From assembly GCA_029953675.1 (NCBI GenBank), contig JAMWBK010000013.1:744001-808000 (forward strand): DNA of 64,000 bases. The letters are read 5' to 3'. This document shows, in pieces, positions 1-12,670 of this stretch. Every line of letters starts with the position of its first letter. The stretch's first letter is position 1. The notes below the pieces were generated by a model. The model ran no database searches. It was not told where the DNA came from and saw only the letters and a list, made by a program, of their open reading frames with translations. A program made the translations under genes and the position numbers. The DNA comes from Rhodosorus marinus. Its lineage: Eukaryota > Rhodophyta > Stylonematophyceae > Stylonematales > Stylonemataceae.

Positions 1-526
1 ACGTGTCTGTCGCCACATCAGAGTCGTCGGATGAGAGCAGTTGGTTAATGTCTTCAGCGCACTGGATCAGGCTCCCCTCCGTATGTTCAAGCCAATTGGT
101 CACATCGCCTAGAGGTTTGAGTTCGGTGGCTAGACTATGGACGATCGAAACCCATTGCTTACTCTCCAGCTGAAATTTGCTGATCTCGCTTTCCACAGTC
201 TTCAAGTCGCCCTCTAATTCTTTCTCCGCTTCATAAACCTGTCGCACACAAGCTCTGCGGTGAATACCAATCGCGGAAGGGAAAACTTGCAAAAGGAACC
301 TTTTGCAAGTTTTAAGGGCGAACAAACGATACAAAGTAGTACTATCAAGCAACCAAAAAACAACGAACTTCTCGAAACGTACCTTCCTGCCGGTTTCATT
401 AACTCCCCTCCACAACTCATCCGTCAGCTTTTCACTCGCAGCTATCGCGCGTTTAAGCTTTTCCTTCACCTCAGCTTCCCTTTTCTTTTTTCCTTGCTTT
501 CCTTCTTTCAATTGTACAGAAAGCAT
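1..526 (-). CDS. BLOC1S1: BLOC1S1/GCN5L1-like protein, 3' end cut by window edge
   Basis: Two exons are visible on the minus strand: 526-383 (48 codons from ATG) and 238 down to the window edge. The intron is 382-239, with donor GTACGT and acceptor ACAG, both in phase 0. Exon 1 starts MLSVQLKEGKQGKKKR, which lines up with the human BLOC1S1 start (MLSRLLKEH...). Exon 2 contains VYEAEKELEGDLKTVESE and GDVTNWLEHTEG, matching the helical segment and the 'GDVENWARSIE' region of the family. In animals this small helical protein is a subunit of BLOC-1/BORC, which acts in lysosome-related organelle positioning, and it has also been linked to mitochondrial acetylation. The reading frame is still open at base 1, so the C terminus lies outside the window. 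The family call rests on alignment from memory along its length. Confidence 0.8.
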   Translation of the reverse strand, partial: MLSVQLKEGKQGKKKREAEVKEKLKRAIAASEKLTDELWRGVNETGRKVRFEKFVVFWLLDSTTLYRLFALKTCKRFLLQVFPSAIGIHRRACVRQVYEAEKELEGDLKTVESEISKFQLESKQWVSIVHSLATELKPLGDVTNWLEHTEGSLIQCAEDINQLLSSDDSDVATDT

Positions 527-1829
527 CTTATGTCGTCTTGCAGAAATCAGTTCATTCCTCCGATACCGATTCTTCAGCCCTAGTGTCCCACCCCAATGCC
601 TCAAAACTCCGTCCTGGAGTTGCCTGCCTAAAGAGCCGTGCAGAGGAGATGCCCAGGAGCGTTCTGCTAGGACTAGTGATGGTGGCAAGGTAGTCGATGT
701 ATTCGCTGCTGACTTGCTGCTCAGAGTAGCATCATGGAGATACACTTAAGCGATCCCAAAAGATTGCTCGGTGCGAAGCTGCCAAGGTGCTTGCCCAGCA
801 GCTCTCTAGTCAGCTCGTATGCAAAGCAGCTCCATGTACTCCAGAAAAGGAAAAAAAGCTACTTGCAGGATTCTGGAGCGGCCTAGTCAGTCTTTAGACC
901 TCGCTTTAGACATTCTAAGACTGATAATGGAACAGTTAGAACCTTTTGCTCTTGATAGCTGATCGGGCTGCAGGCTGTGCCGCTCTCCTCCTCCAACGCA
1001 AACTCCCACTCGATATCAGCGGAACATTTCTTGTGGTTGGGGGACAGCGTTGTCTTTTTCTATACGCCATCTGGGAGGCGAACCTAGTCCGTTTAAACCT
1101 CATTCGCAAACCTTTGGGCTAGGTTTGAGCATACAACTTCACCACTATGCCGCTTTCACCAGACGCATCCCGACAATTCCGCCCATTTCGCGCCAATTTT
1201 TCATGGTTAAATCGCTCCCAAATAAATTGAAATCAATACAAGATAACCAATGATTTTCCCATAAAAAGATAAAAATGAAATAAAACAAGAAATAACGCGG
1301 GAAATATATTTCCCGATTATTAACAAATTCATCAAATTTAAGCCAATAAAAAAGAATGCCGCAATATAAACCAATAATAATTGGATATAAATACATGAAT
1401 AATAGTTTAATTAAATTAATGATATTTTATTTTATGTTAAAGGTAATATCCATGGGGGAAGAAACTTTCTACGGCTACTGAATTTTGGATGATGTAGGGT
1501 TTTCCTTCCCGCGCGCGGGAAGGCAATCTGATAAGTATTTTGCTGAAAGCAATAGAGGAATGGCGTCGCTCTATCGGATGATAAGACAAGTTGGATGACC
1601 AGCGACTTGTTTTGTGGAATACCTAGTTCGGAAGTTATGGGTGACGGGAGGTTTTATAGGTTTCAGGATGAAAGGGTCTTGGGCTTGAGGGAACTTGGCT
1701 GAGGATGAAGTTGAAGCTTCTAGGGGAGTTGATTCTGTAGGAGTTGGGTGGTGTGGGTGGTGAAATAGTTTACCATTCCCCCTTTTTTTTGTTTTTGTTC
1801 TTGTTTTGTTGGTTTTGGGGGGAGGAGGT
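527..1829. other. Divergent intergenic region, BLOC1S1-like to MCM7
   Basis: No supportable gene. About 1190-1440 is strongly AT-rich. The last 90 bases before the MCM7 ATG contain G-rich tracts. It presumably holds both promoters. Confidence 0.5.
1747..1829 (+). promoter_or_regulatory. G-rich leader of MCM7
   Basis: GGTGGTGTGGGTGG at about 1748 and a G6 run at 1817-1822 ending 8 bases before the ATG lie on the MCM7 coding strand. The same kind of tract precedes many other genes here. That this is promoter or 5' UTR is inferred from position. Confidence 0.4.
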
Positions 1830-4466
1830 ATGGCCACGGAGGGGGTGAAGGGGCTGAACTATCAGCTTCTGGAAGATCGATGTTTGGAGTTTCTTCGGGA
1901 CTTTAGGACTCATGGTGAGTCCCAGTCCGAGTCGCAGGATGATCAGTTTAAGTACATGTCGCAGCTGCAAAAGATTGTGGATCGACAGGAGACAGTGCTC
2001 TCCGTGGAGATCGACGATGTAGCAGCGTGGGGTAGCGTGGAGACTGCTGGAGGAGCAGATACAGCACAGGGATTGTCCTTGGCAACTGAAATTGTTGGGA
2101 ACACGTTCAGATTCTGTGAGATGGTTGCTGCTGCTGCTGATACCCTGATGAGTAAAATGAATCCCACAATTCGCCTGCCGAGGGATCCGGTTGACATCCT
2201 CGCTGAACAGCGAAGGGCGAGGGAGCAGGAGACCCGGCTCCAGACCTCCAGCTTTGAGAGCGGAGCAGGAGCTCTTCAGGCGGCGGATTTGGAGCCGACA
2301 AATCCTGCTGGCCCCGGCGCCGATCCGAATGAGCTTATTCCGGCGAAGCTGTTGAGGAGATACGAAGTCCGATTCATTCCTCCGAGACTTTCCAAGGCGG
2401 TCCCGCTCCGTGAAATACGGGCTGAGAGCGTAGGAAAGCTTGTTTCCGTTAAGGGCATCGTCACCAGAGTAACTGACGTCAAGCCCCGAGTCTCGGTTGC
2501 AGGGTACGCGTGTGATACATGCGGTTCGGAAGTCTACCAGGAGGTTAAGAGCCGATCTTTCATGCCTCTGTCGGCGTGCCCAAATCGCACTCACCGGCTC
2601 AACTCCAGTACGGCCTCGCTGACACTCAACGTTCGCAGTACGAAGTTCATCAGATACCAGGAAATCAAACTCCAGGAACCACCAGAGCACGTAAGGATGA
2701 GCCCCCCCCGCCAGAGGCCAGTTTTTCCGTTCATCGCTGAGGCGAAAATCTCAATCTGTAAAATTGTCTCCATTTGCGCAGGTTCCTATGGGAAGCATCC
2801 CTCGATCGATGACAGTCCATATGACCTCGGAGCTCACGAGGGTATCTAAAGCTGGCGATAATGTTGTCCTCACTGGTATTTTCCTGCCTGTGCCATACAC
2901 GGGTTATCGTGCGCTAAGGGCTGGCCTCCTTTCCGATACGTAAGTTAAGCGACCCTCTCACTAGGTCTGGTTTTGGAGAGGCTGAAATGGGTCTACCGTG
3001 TTTCGACCGTTGCATAGGTATCTTGAGGCAATGCATATTGAAAAACTTAAGAAAGACTATGACGAGCAAGTGAACTCACCGGAAGTGCAGGAGCAGCTAG
3101 CTCGGATAACAGAAGATCCCAATCTGTATGGTCGTATGGCTGAATCAATCGCACCCGAGATTTTCGGAATGGAGGACGTGAAGAGAGCTCTCCTTCTGCT
3201 CCTTGTTGGAGCACCGGAGAGGACGCTCCCAGACGGCATGAAGCTCCGAGGTGACATACATATATGTCTAATGGTAGGTCGTCAAGGAATCCCATTCCGC
3301 GCCTGTGAGCTTGCTTCTGACCCTCATGCTGCACAAACGCAGGGAGACCCTGGTGTTGCCAAGTCGCAGTTGCTCAAGTACATATCTGGAGTAACACCAC
3401 GAGGAGTGTATACAACAGGAAAGGGATCATCTGGAGTCGGACTGACAGCTGCAGTGGTTAGGGATGCTGCGTCCGGAGAGATGATGCTCGAAGGAGGAGC
3501 AATGGTGTTAGCAGATCGCGGTGTTGCGTGCATTGACGAGTTTGACAAGATGAGGGAGGATGATCGTACGGCGATTCACGAGGTAGGTTCCTTGGAACCA
3601 GAACTAGTTGACTCCATGAGTCGCATTTTCTGATTTGATGGATCCTTTGGTGTTTCGTATCGTAACAGGTAATGGAGCAGCAGACGATCTCGATCGCGAA
3701 AGGTGGGATCACGACAACACTGAATACACGTGCGGCGGTTCTTGCAGCAGCAAATCCGGCTTATGGGCGTTACGATCGGCGCAGGTCCCCAGAGAAGAAC
3801 ATCAACCTTCCGATCGCTCTTCTATCTCGCTTTGACCTGCTGTTCCTGCTCCTTGATGACAGCGGCCAATACGATTTGGACCTAGCCAGGCACATCACCT
3901 ATGTTCATCGAACTGGAGAGCATCCGCCGCTTGGATTTGAACCGATTGATTCGAAGCTTCTACGTGCGTACATAACTGAAGCGAGGAGAATGCCAGTGCC
4001 GACCGTGTCGTCAGACGGCCTTTTAGCGGACTACATCGTGAACAACTATGTAAGCATTCGTGGTCGTGAACAAGACCAGAAGATGTCCGGTGGATATATC
4101 GGGGCAAGAACACTGCTCAGCGTGCTTCGATTGAGCCAGGCACTTGCCCGGCTACGTTTCAGTACTGAGATTAGTCATGGCGATATCGATGAAGCAATGC
4201 GACTCATTACTGCGAGCAAAGCTTCACTGGCGGAGAGTAGAAACGGAGAATCAGTTGCAGTTGAAGATACACAAACAAGAATATTCAAACTGATACGTTC
4301 AATCATGGCGGAGCGCCAGGTGAAGTCGCTCAAGTTCGCGGACTTCGAACCACGTCTTTTGGCCACGGGCTTTACGCGAGAGGACATCGATGCGACTCTC
4401 GAGGACTACGCGAACCTGGACGTGTGGAGCGTCAACACAGCCCAAAGAAAGTTGGCTATGGTATAA
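1830..4466 (+). CDS. MCM7: DNA replication licensing factor MCM7
   Basis: Five exons: 1830-2690, 2782-2939, 3018-3273, 3343-3582 and 3669-4466. They give 770 aa, and all phases agree. MCM7 is a subunit of the hexameric MCM2-7 replicative helicase in the nucleus. It is identified as MCM7 rather than another MCM by blocks such as [48 protein letters not shown] and [17 protein letters not shown]. Visible motifs are Walker A GDPGVAKS (about 426-433), Walker B CIDEFDKM (Asp491/Glu492) and the arginine finger in SRFDLL (Arg559). The N-terminal zinc finger is Cys228-X2-Cys231...Cys250, with His at 255 where human MCM7 has its fourth Cys. The Walker A loop starts exactly at an exon boundary. The start is the first ATG in frame, directly after a G-rich tract. 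Confidence 0.97.
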
Positions 4467-6949
4467 TCAGCATATGTATTTGCTTTTCTTCCTTTTGCAC
4501 TAATAAATATCATCACAGATCCAGTCTTACTAGCTCATTCGCGAACCAAACCCACAAAAGCCAAACAGGTTACATCTTTTTCCCAGTGAATCCTTTTTCG
4601 CTGGTGTCAGTAAGCTGAGCCGACCTCGAAACTCCGATGACAAGACCATTCTTGCACCGCGAGCTCCCTTGTGAAGAGCTGACACTTTGCAAGAAGCCTC
4701 ATGAAACCACCGGAGGGAGGACCCCCAAAGGGGTTTCCACCCTTCCATCTCCGAGGTTAATTTTCGAAGATACTTCGACGTCGTTCCACTACAGCCTTTC
4801 CATTGGCTGGAAAGGCATCCTACTAGGCCGACTATGGAGCACTATCTATGAAAATTAGTTCTTATTAGTGCAAGTTGAATAAATTATTTAATATAAATTA
4901 TAAACATATGAAAATTGAACTTTCGTACATATAATATTCTATGTATTTTTATATTATATTGATAGATTTCTTAATTATTGTAATAAATACATATTATTGT
5001 CTATTTCTGAATAAAAAATAGGTGTATGAGATAACGACGTTTTTGGATGATTACTCGCTGACCTATCCGAAGCGAGCTTGGAATTCAATTATGGCCTTGG
5101 GAGTGTCCCCCACGGACACAGGGGTAACGTTGGTCTGAGGTGTTGAGACAAAGACATCTTCGAGCTGCTTGACACAATACCTCCTTGCACTGAACCCAAC
5201 CTTTCGTTTTGGGTACCTGAGTATGTACCCCCTTGACCAAAGCGCTCGGTTTGCGGGCGTGGTTTGTGGAATCGTAATGAGGCTCCTAGGCAGCCGTGGA
5301 TTTCATATTCCTCGAACGAGAGGGACCCCCCCCCCTCCCAGCCCAGCGGCGCAGTGGAGGGAGTCGAATTTCCTGCTACTAATCAAAAAACGGCAAGACA
5401 CTGCACTCAAAAGGTTGAAGATGAATTTCCCCACCCTGGTCCAGCGAACACAAGGTGGCGAATACTTCGCCATTTGGGTCCAGCGAATACAAGGTGGCGA
5501 ACACTTCGGCATTTCGCCTTGGTCAAATATGCAACTTCTTCCTTGTTGGTCGGAATTGGAAATTCTCCGTCTTCTTCCCGCCACCACCAAAACATGTGTT
5601 CGCCACCCTCTGCGACGCGGAATCAACTATCACACCGAAAATTAATAAATAATCGCTTGCCTTGGGTAAATGACCGGTTTGAATATGTGGGGAATTCAGT
5701 GATTGGTTGACAGCAAAAGTTTACAATTATTGATTGGATAAAATACAAAATATTAGTTTGTTTAAGGGAATATTTTCCGGATTGTGTTAATTACTACTTT
5801 TATTCACATCATATACACCAATAATAATGACTCCACGTTCTGATGGGAATATGAATGGTAAATCTGGACGATAAGTCTCTGCTATTGGTTATAAGTTTTA
5901 CCCCGCCAATTCCCCATCTGAACCCTCGAAAACAAGTGCGTTTTAGACACTAAAAAACCCAGATAGCCATAACAATTTGTTTTCTCACCGCCGCAGCAAT
6001 TGTACGACGAACGGTCTGAAATCGCATATTCATCCGTTATATTCCCCACTAATTCCCGGCAGGTGGGGAATATCGAAAAACCCGCCCCACAACGCGCAAA
6101 CCCTATTCTGATGCCACCAGCAGTGACTTTGGGAGACCTTATTGGAGGGACTGCTGGACAAATCATGAAGGCTACTGCGCGTAGCGGAACCAATTGGTAG
6201 CAAAAAAGTTGTTCACGAGGAATACTCCTTCACCCTGTGTATAGGTTCGTCACTCGGCTTGTTCCTGTGTCTTTTCCTCCACTGACTGAAATCCTCGTTA
6301 CTGCGATGACACAATGTTGTGACGCGGTCCAAACTGGAGTCTGGGGTGGGGTGCGATTCGAAAATCTCCCTTCAGTCCTAGCAGCCTTACCCGTGTCACC
6401 TCTCCAAAGCAACGTTGGCAACTCAGAAGCAAGAGGCTGCTCCTTACCAAACGCTCTCATTCAAACTTCCAAAGTAACGTAGGTGGTAGAAACACTGTCT
6501 CTCGTTCTGTTCAGTGATTCTTCTTGGAAAAATGAATGGACATTCTACTCGCTAGTTTGCAGGAAACTCTTGATAAGCAGAATCATGTCATCAGAATCGA
6601 GCCATCCTAGCGGGCCCTGCTCAAGTATGGAGCTTGATGGTCGTCTCGCAACTGTCGCGAGAACATCGCTGTACGTCCATCTGCGAAAGTCCTACCATTC
6701 GTCAACGGCCATTGTACCGCGGACGCGTCAGCAGAGCCCCGGTGCAGGCTGTTTTGTATCTATGCCCATGGACAACTTGACCCAGAAGAGCTCCGTACTC
6801 AAATCTGATTAGAGATTATTTCACTAATGCAAGACGGTGACAAGTGCTGGAGTTCATCAAGAGCGCTAGTTAAGATAATCTACTTGCAACGATAACCGCA
6901 AATCTGCATCGGCCCAAATTGTGGAGTTATTTTTTGTTTATTCGAAGAA
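4467..6949. other. Convergent intergenic region after MCM7
   Basis: No gene recognised. 4860-5030 is AT-rich. A 39-bp tandem duplication lies at 5438-5515. Several short open frames exist (for example 5169-5645 and 6483-6812), but none shows a recognisable domain or a codon pattern I trust. Confidence 0.45.
5438..5515. repeat. 39-bp tandem duplication
   Basis: Two adjacent 39-base units (5438-5476 and 5477-5515), both starting GGTCCAGCGAA, differ at only a few positions. Both keep one open frame, so a 13-residue repeat would result if it were translated. No gene context supports that. Confidence 0.75.
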
Positions 6950-7478
6950 CTAATGAATGGTATCCACGGTGATCTTCTTTCCCATTTGAAGATCCATGTA
7001 CAGCGCCATGGTGTTCTCATGGACACGGACATTTTCAAAAAGCTCCTCTTCGTCCCCTTCAATGATCGCATGCCTCAGAATCGCATCGAGAAGCTCACAT
7101 GCGTCAATCCTCATACAAGACGCCTATAGGTTGCAAGTACAAGAGGGAGTAAGAGCCTAAACTTGGAATAGTTCATCATGCCGTTCCAGAACGTACCCAT
7201 TGCATAAGACAGAGTCGCTGCTCTGTGCAGATACAGCCTTTCCGCAGGGGGTGGGCGCATTCGCCCGATACATCCCTCCTCATTGACTTAAGGCAGAGCC
7301 TGAGGTCTCTATCGACATTCAGGGTTTTCAAATAAGAATTAATTACATCTGCGAGCGTTTTCCTCACATTCCCAAAATTATGTACATCGGCCATTTGTCG
7401 GAGCCACTCAAAGTGGCCCACCCCGATACTCAACCCAGTATCGGCCTCCTCCGTTGAAGGTCTACATCGGTTAATCAT
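6950..7478 (-). CDS. Small two-exon protein of unknown function with two similar helical segments
   Basis: Exon 1 is 7478-7197 and exon 2 is 7123-6950. The 73-nt intron has donor GTACGT and acceptor TATAG, phase 0, giving 151 aa. The N-terminal half contains GHFEWLRQMADVHNFGNV followed by a helical stretch. The C-terminal half contains CMRIDACELLDAILRHAI then EGDEEELFENVRV. The two halves look like divergent copies of one roughly 45-residue helical unit: a hydrophobic Trp/Leu start, then a Lys/Leu-rich helix, then an acidic stretch before an Arg-containing strand. I do not recognise a named family with certainty. It recalls short uncharacterised algal and plant proteins with an HxxWL...KALR-like pattern. 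Coding is supported by the clean splice phase and by the composition continuing across the intron. An in-frame stop lies just upstream of the ATG. Confidence 0.6.
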
Positions 7479-10400
7479 TGTTAAAAAAACTTATTGCACA
7501 CACGTCCACTCCACTTCTTTGAACAGGGAACCAAACTTAGACCCCTCAAGCTCCCTGACGAACACGAACGACCCCCTGGGCCAAATTGAACAAATTTCCC
7601 AAGACAAAAACAAAAAGGCAACTCTTGGCGAGCAGGAATGAGACTTAAAACGTCACACTTCCCTTCCGCACTAAGCTAAGGACTTCTCCCTGCACATATA
7701 CTCGCGGTCAAATACCAAGCCGTTCATTCCTCCTCCCTCCTCTTAAAATAAATGAAAAACTACCCCTCCAAAACGAAAAACTTCAAGTCCTTCTCCATAA
7801 ACCCTTCAAACTTGTCTACACCATCCCCACAGTGATTCAAACACCAGGAACCAAAGCCCTTACCATCAGAAAGTAAACCCTCCTTACCTGTTCACCTCCC
7901 TCCCTCAACTTCTTCCCATCCCCCAAAACCTACAAATAAAGCCCACTCTTTAACGTTGGCGCCGCCACAGAAATCCGCACCATCCGATAAATCCCTCAAA
8001 AATCAGTCCATTTTTCACCTTCTACAAAACGAATCGTTGATTTTGACTCCATTCTCATCTATTCCACTTTATTTTTGTTCGCATAAACCGGCAGCCCTCT
8101 TCCTGGATAAAAATTTCCAAAATACAAAAATAGTTCCAAGTCTCCAAACACCTAGAAAACAAAATAATCTGTATTAGTCCGTTTTCGGAATGTTTTTCTT
8201 TGTCCAAAGGGATCTCCATCTGCGCCAATGTTCCATAAACACACACACTTCCAATAGCGAAAATACACTTTTCTTTTGTCTTTCTACCCGTCCCTCATCC
8301 TCTGCTAAATGTGACCAATATCCTCATTTTTGAAGTTTAATCAAATGTTTCACGAAAAGAATATAAATGACCTACCCCCTTCTACGTTTGCAGAAATTGA
8401 AAATGATATAATGCATCCATGGTGAAGATCAGCGTAGATTTTTGTTAATATTAAAAGGTTTAAGTCATTCTGATTGGGCATGCGCCTTTGAATTGCTTCG
8501 TTCAATTGGCCCTTTTATTTTTTTTCGGATGAAAAATAGAAGATGGTGCGGAATTGGCAAGAATGCCGGGAGAAACGTTTCTGGCCTTGTTTAGGTGTAG
8601 AGCAAGTGCGCGGGGGGGATTGAGGGAGGGGGGGATTTTCGAGAACAGAATTTGAGATGTGTTCGTGGATTTTTATTGGATGGAACAATGGATAAAATCA
8701 AAGGTATTGATATACTTAGTTGAGAATTATATATTAATCATAGAAATTAATGCATACAGTATTTGATATAGGCTAATTTTTACTAACGTTTTCAACGGTT
8801 CCTATATTCTGTTTTAAAAGTTTACCGCTAATCATATTCGGAGATTGTTTTTTATGCAACCATTTCAAGAAGCGGGGGGGGGGGGGTTTTGGCGGTATTG
8901 AGGAGCGCTGATGGCTACTTTTTTTCTTCCTTCACATGCTCGGTCGATACGAACCTCGAGAGCATTGTTTTAGGAAGAAAAAAAGTAGGGTTTTTGGGGA
9001 GCTTTTTCTTAGGATTGCGCCGAAGTGGCATATAGACCTCTCAGGATCAGCACGCCTCCGGCAAATGGCTTACTGGCATCTCTGGTAAGGAGTTCCTTAT
9101 CCTATATATATCCATTGCATAGAACGTTGGTCGTGACTGATAAGGGGGGCAAAAGGCTGAAACCTCGACCTTAGTATCTATCAGAATTTTCAATGGGTAC
9201 ATGGTGCCAGATTCTGATACTGACGAACAAGGCCTTGCACATCTCTACCCCCCATCGAAAACATATGAGTTGATTTCAATATATTTATGAGAATTTTTGG
9301 ATTTTCTTATACCCCCATGCAGAAACGTCTAAAATAGGGTCTGTCAAAACACTGCCACCAGTGATTCGTCGCCTCCCCCACCCTCTTACAGTCCGGCGGG
9401 CTAGTCCTAAAATACGTTGCGTATGCTCCAAGGCCTGATCACGGCCCTTAAAATAGGTAGTTGTAAAATTTCCGCGCACTCCATTAAACATCTCTCTCAG
9501 CAGTCTATTAAGAATAATGACGAAAGGAGAATACGAGTACACGGGGGTGCCAAAAAAAAAAAAGGAAGGCATTGTGCCCTTCCAGGCCGTATTGGCGTGT
9601 GTGTATGTGTGTTGCCATCTTCAAGCTTCGCGATCGTTCGTTGTCAAGAATTCTCCACCCCCTTGCGGACCTATAAGCAAATGATGAGCACAATCAATTT
9701 TATCTACATTTGTTGAAATATGACCATTTTCCAATACTCATAATTTACCCCCCTTTTTGAAACGGAAAGTAGATGCGGAAAGCAACACGTAATGCGCCCG
9801 GCAACTAAGGCTAAACGCCTTCGGTGAGGAGCTCTTCGACTTCTTGATAGCTATACGCCAATCGGCGGCTTGGGTTAAATATATTTAAATTATAATACTA
9901 ATATACAAATAATATATTTACAAGTGTCCTGGATGTAATTGATAGGATTGTTGGGGATTCTGTTTTCTGAAAAAGTTCATGATTGGTCAACTAGTGTAGA
10001 TCACTTGGAGAAAGCTAATCAATAAGCTGTGAGCGTTTTTAATTTAGCCAATAGTAGACGAACATGCAGATATTCGTTTTAGTCCGAAAAGCTGTAAATT
10101 TTATCGACAGACGTGTTCTTCGTTCTTGGATCCACGTTTCTCGCTGAGAGATTCTTTCCCCAAAAAATATACAGTGATTGGGTAATCTCCGAACAGTCGC
10201 TGTTATAAACGAAATATTTGATAATATATTAGGAAAACGTTCACCTCTCCACGACGCCGTGGAGAGAAACGGTGGTGGAAGGGTCTCAGGCAGAGGGTTA
10301 TGGACTCATCTGCTATGCGTTTCGGGTTATCCCTTCTGTTATCGGATAACCGGATAGAAAAAATTCTGGTATCAACTTTCATTTAGGGACTACTTTAGGG

Positions 10401-12274
10401 TCGATTTAAAAAAATCTTAACAAAAAATCAAAAAAGAGTTTGAATATTGAAGTAAATTTGAGGTTGCCAAATGGATAAAACAGATGATAACACTACTGGA
10501 TAACAGGTAGCAATTTGTTTGAAACTACGTGCTATGCAGGAAGGACATGATTCGTCTAAGGAACTTGTTTTAAACTTAGTTTATCCTATTTTCAGGCTTT
10601 CACGGATCCCGAATACCTCCGCATGGAACCGTATTCAATTGGACGCCAAGGCACTCACAAAACACGTCGAAGATGATGAACTGCTTTTGATGAATAGTTT
10701 TATTCGCATGAACTAGGCATTGGCATACCGGTTTGTTCGATTCATCATTGGGCGGGGGGAGAGGGGGGCTTGTGGTTGGTTGATGGTGTAGGTGTTGGCG
10801 TCGTGCTCTCTTTCGTCAGCTACCCCGCCTCAGGGCGTCTTGAGACGCCTCCATCACGGAGCCGCTGTCTTTGCTCTCGGCGTTCAAACGCTGGGTTACT
10901 GTTGGACGCGCGTCATCGGTGTCTTTTTTCCGGCTTCTCCGTTAGGCTCTGCGTAAACGGACGATGACGGAGACATTTTGGCATGGGTGGTATCCTACCC
11001 AAAAACAGGCATCAATCCAGCAAAAAATCCGAGAAATCGCTTCCATCGAATGCCTTGATTCCACTGCCGCAAGACCTGGTTTTCTAAGTTCTCTACAGAC
11101 TACCCTTCATTCCGAAGTAGAAACGTCGCTTTCCTCCAGATATAAGAGCTTGATATATTGGATTATCAAGCTCTTATCCAATATTTCGGGAGAAAAACGG
11201 ACTGTTCTCGGCTGTTGTCTCATATTTCAGCAAAAATCCTAGTTGTCCGTTGTTATTGGACGATAAATCAGTTACCCGATTCATCGACCGCTGCTGTAGT
11301 GGACAGGGGTGATCACCGACTTGTTTCTCACTCTTCGGGCACTTGTGACCTGCTTAAACAGTTGCTGTTTAATGGGCCGCAGCTAGAAATCTGATACAGA
11401 AATTAGTGCTTTGTAGTCGGCGTGGGCAGAGGTTCTGTATTTGCGCTGTACCAACGCTCACACGTACCCGCGGTCCCCCTCTCCCCGAATCACGGATGGT
11501 GAGGACAAAGATCGCCTGGCGGGTAATCTTGAGATTGCTGATCGCGCAGCCAAGTCGTTTGGGGGGGTTCGGGCTTTGCTCTTGTGACTAGTACGCAGAG
11601 CATGACTTCAGCAAGGGAGACTGCATGGTGCAAATAGAAGCAATTGAATATCCTAGCCATCAGAATTTCCAACCCGCGGTTGGGTCGATTCTATTATTCG
11701 CCCTCTACTTACATCGCTGTTACGCAGAGGCGCGTGATCAGGGTCACAAGTCCTTTTCTCAGCGCTCACTGCGTATCTAGCAAAAGCGTACTCGCACCTT
11801 CAAGCAAGTAGTCGTTCTCGGGGTTTCAGATCTGAGCTAGCCTAGCTAGGTTGAAACACGTACTTGCAGAATTTCATAGACCGTTGGTCTTTGGACACCC
11901 GTGGGCGTCCCTTCCGCACTCAGAGCTACGTTGTTGCTTGCAAGGGCGTGAGGATCGGACGCCTAAGAGCTTCAACAGGTACTGAAGGAGTGAACAAACC
12001 TCAAACGGTTGCTTGCTTAGGTTGACGATGATAGTATGGCCTACAACCGTCAGAAACGTTCAAGCAAGCAACAATCACGTCTCCGCTGCACAGACCAAGA
12101 AGAATTGAGATACGTTTATGAGGGTTAACCTACAACAACTTAGATAACTAGAACGCAAGCGACTGCGGACCGGACAAGTAATACTTTGCTGGACTGTTCT
12201 CCAGACGAAGATAGCTTCCTATCCTGCTGCGGGAGCCGCCTCTCCTTCTGCCAGGAACATTTGTACGTTGATGA
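7479..12274. other. Gene-poor region
   Basis: No gene I can support. 7500-8000 is pyrimidine-rich on the plus strand, as expected for a promoter of the minus-strand gene ending at 6950. Isolated G runs occur at about 8616-8637, 8874-8886 (G13) and 10751-10770. AT-rich blocks lie at about 8700-8830 and 9880-9930. The segment 10868-10975 resembles 56397-56505 and may be a dispersed repeat. Confidence 0.4.
8874..8971 (+). other. Orphan G13 run followed by a short presequence-like open frame
   Basis: A run of 13 G (8874-8886) is followed by ATG at 8911, opening a 20-codon frame (MATFFLPSHARSIRTSRALF) with the Arg/Ser composition of an organelle presequence, then a stop. No downstream exon in phase was found. 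It could be a first exon, a gene relic or chance. Confidence 0.2.
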
Positions 12275-12580
12275 TTATTCGCTTAGATAACATGAAAACA
12301 GAAGCAACCTCTTGGACATACTTTCAATGAGCAAGTGTGCTTTGTCCAGTTGACCGCATCTCGTGTAGGCATCCACGGCTGAATTCCAAGCAACGATATC
12401 TAGATCAACAGTTCTCTGTTGAGCACTTACAAAGGGCCTCCTCCGAATCAGCTCGATTTGCTTCGAAATGGATAGAGCTGCAGGGATAATACGAAAACAA
12501 CTGGTCCTCTGGTGGTAGAACCAGCGTTGCGTTGCAGTAGGCAGCTGCCCAGTCAAGTTTACGGTTGCAAAAAATAACAT
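12275..12580 (-). CDS. PPR-type exon, partial or decayed gene
   Basis: The frame runs from ATG 12580 through DIVAWNSAVDAYTRCGQLDK, which fits the first helix pair of a pentatricopeptide repeat (V-WN-x2-DAY-x2-CG-x2-xxA). PPR proteins bind organelle RNA. The Arg/Ser-rich first 50 residues could be an organelle presequence. A good donor (GTATGT) at 12321 would pair with an acceptor at about 12248 (74-nt intron), but the following frame stops after 9 codons with no further repeats. This is therefore either a remnant or a gene whose other exons I could not place. C-rich plus-strand sequence at 12671-12695 sits where a promoter for this strand would be. Confidence 0.45.
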   Translation of the reverse strand: MLFFATVNLTGQLPTATQRWFYHQRTSCFRIIPAALSISKQIELIRRRPFVSAQQRTVDLDIVAWNSAVDAYTRCGQLDKAHLLIESMSKRLLLFSCYLSE

Positions 12581-12670
12581 TCCAACTCATTCACACATGG
12601 CACCCCCGCCCCTTAACCATACCGTCCCCATACCCTTTCCCTTACCCAATCTAAGCGCACCATTCTCAAC

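Noticed and set aside
1770-2690. A 306-codon minus-strand open frame opposite MCM7
   Set aside because: It is the antisense shadow of MCM7 exon 1, with no domain and no plausible start context.
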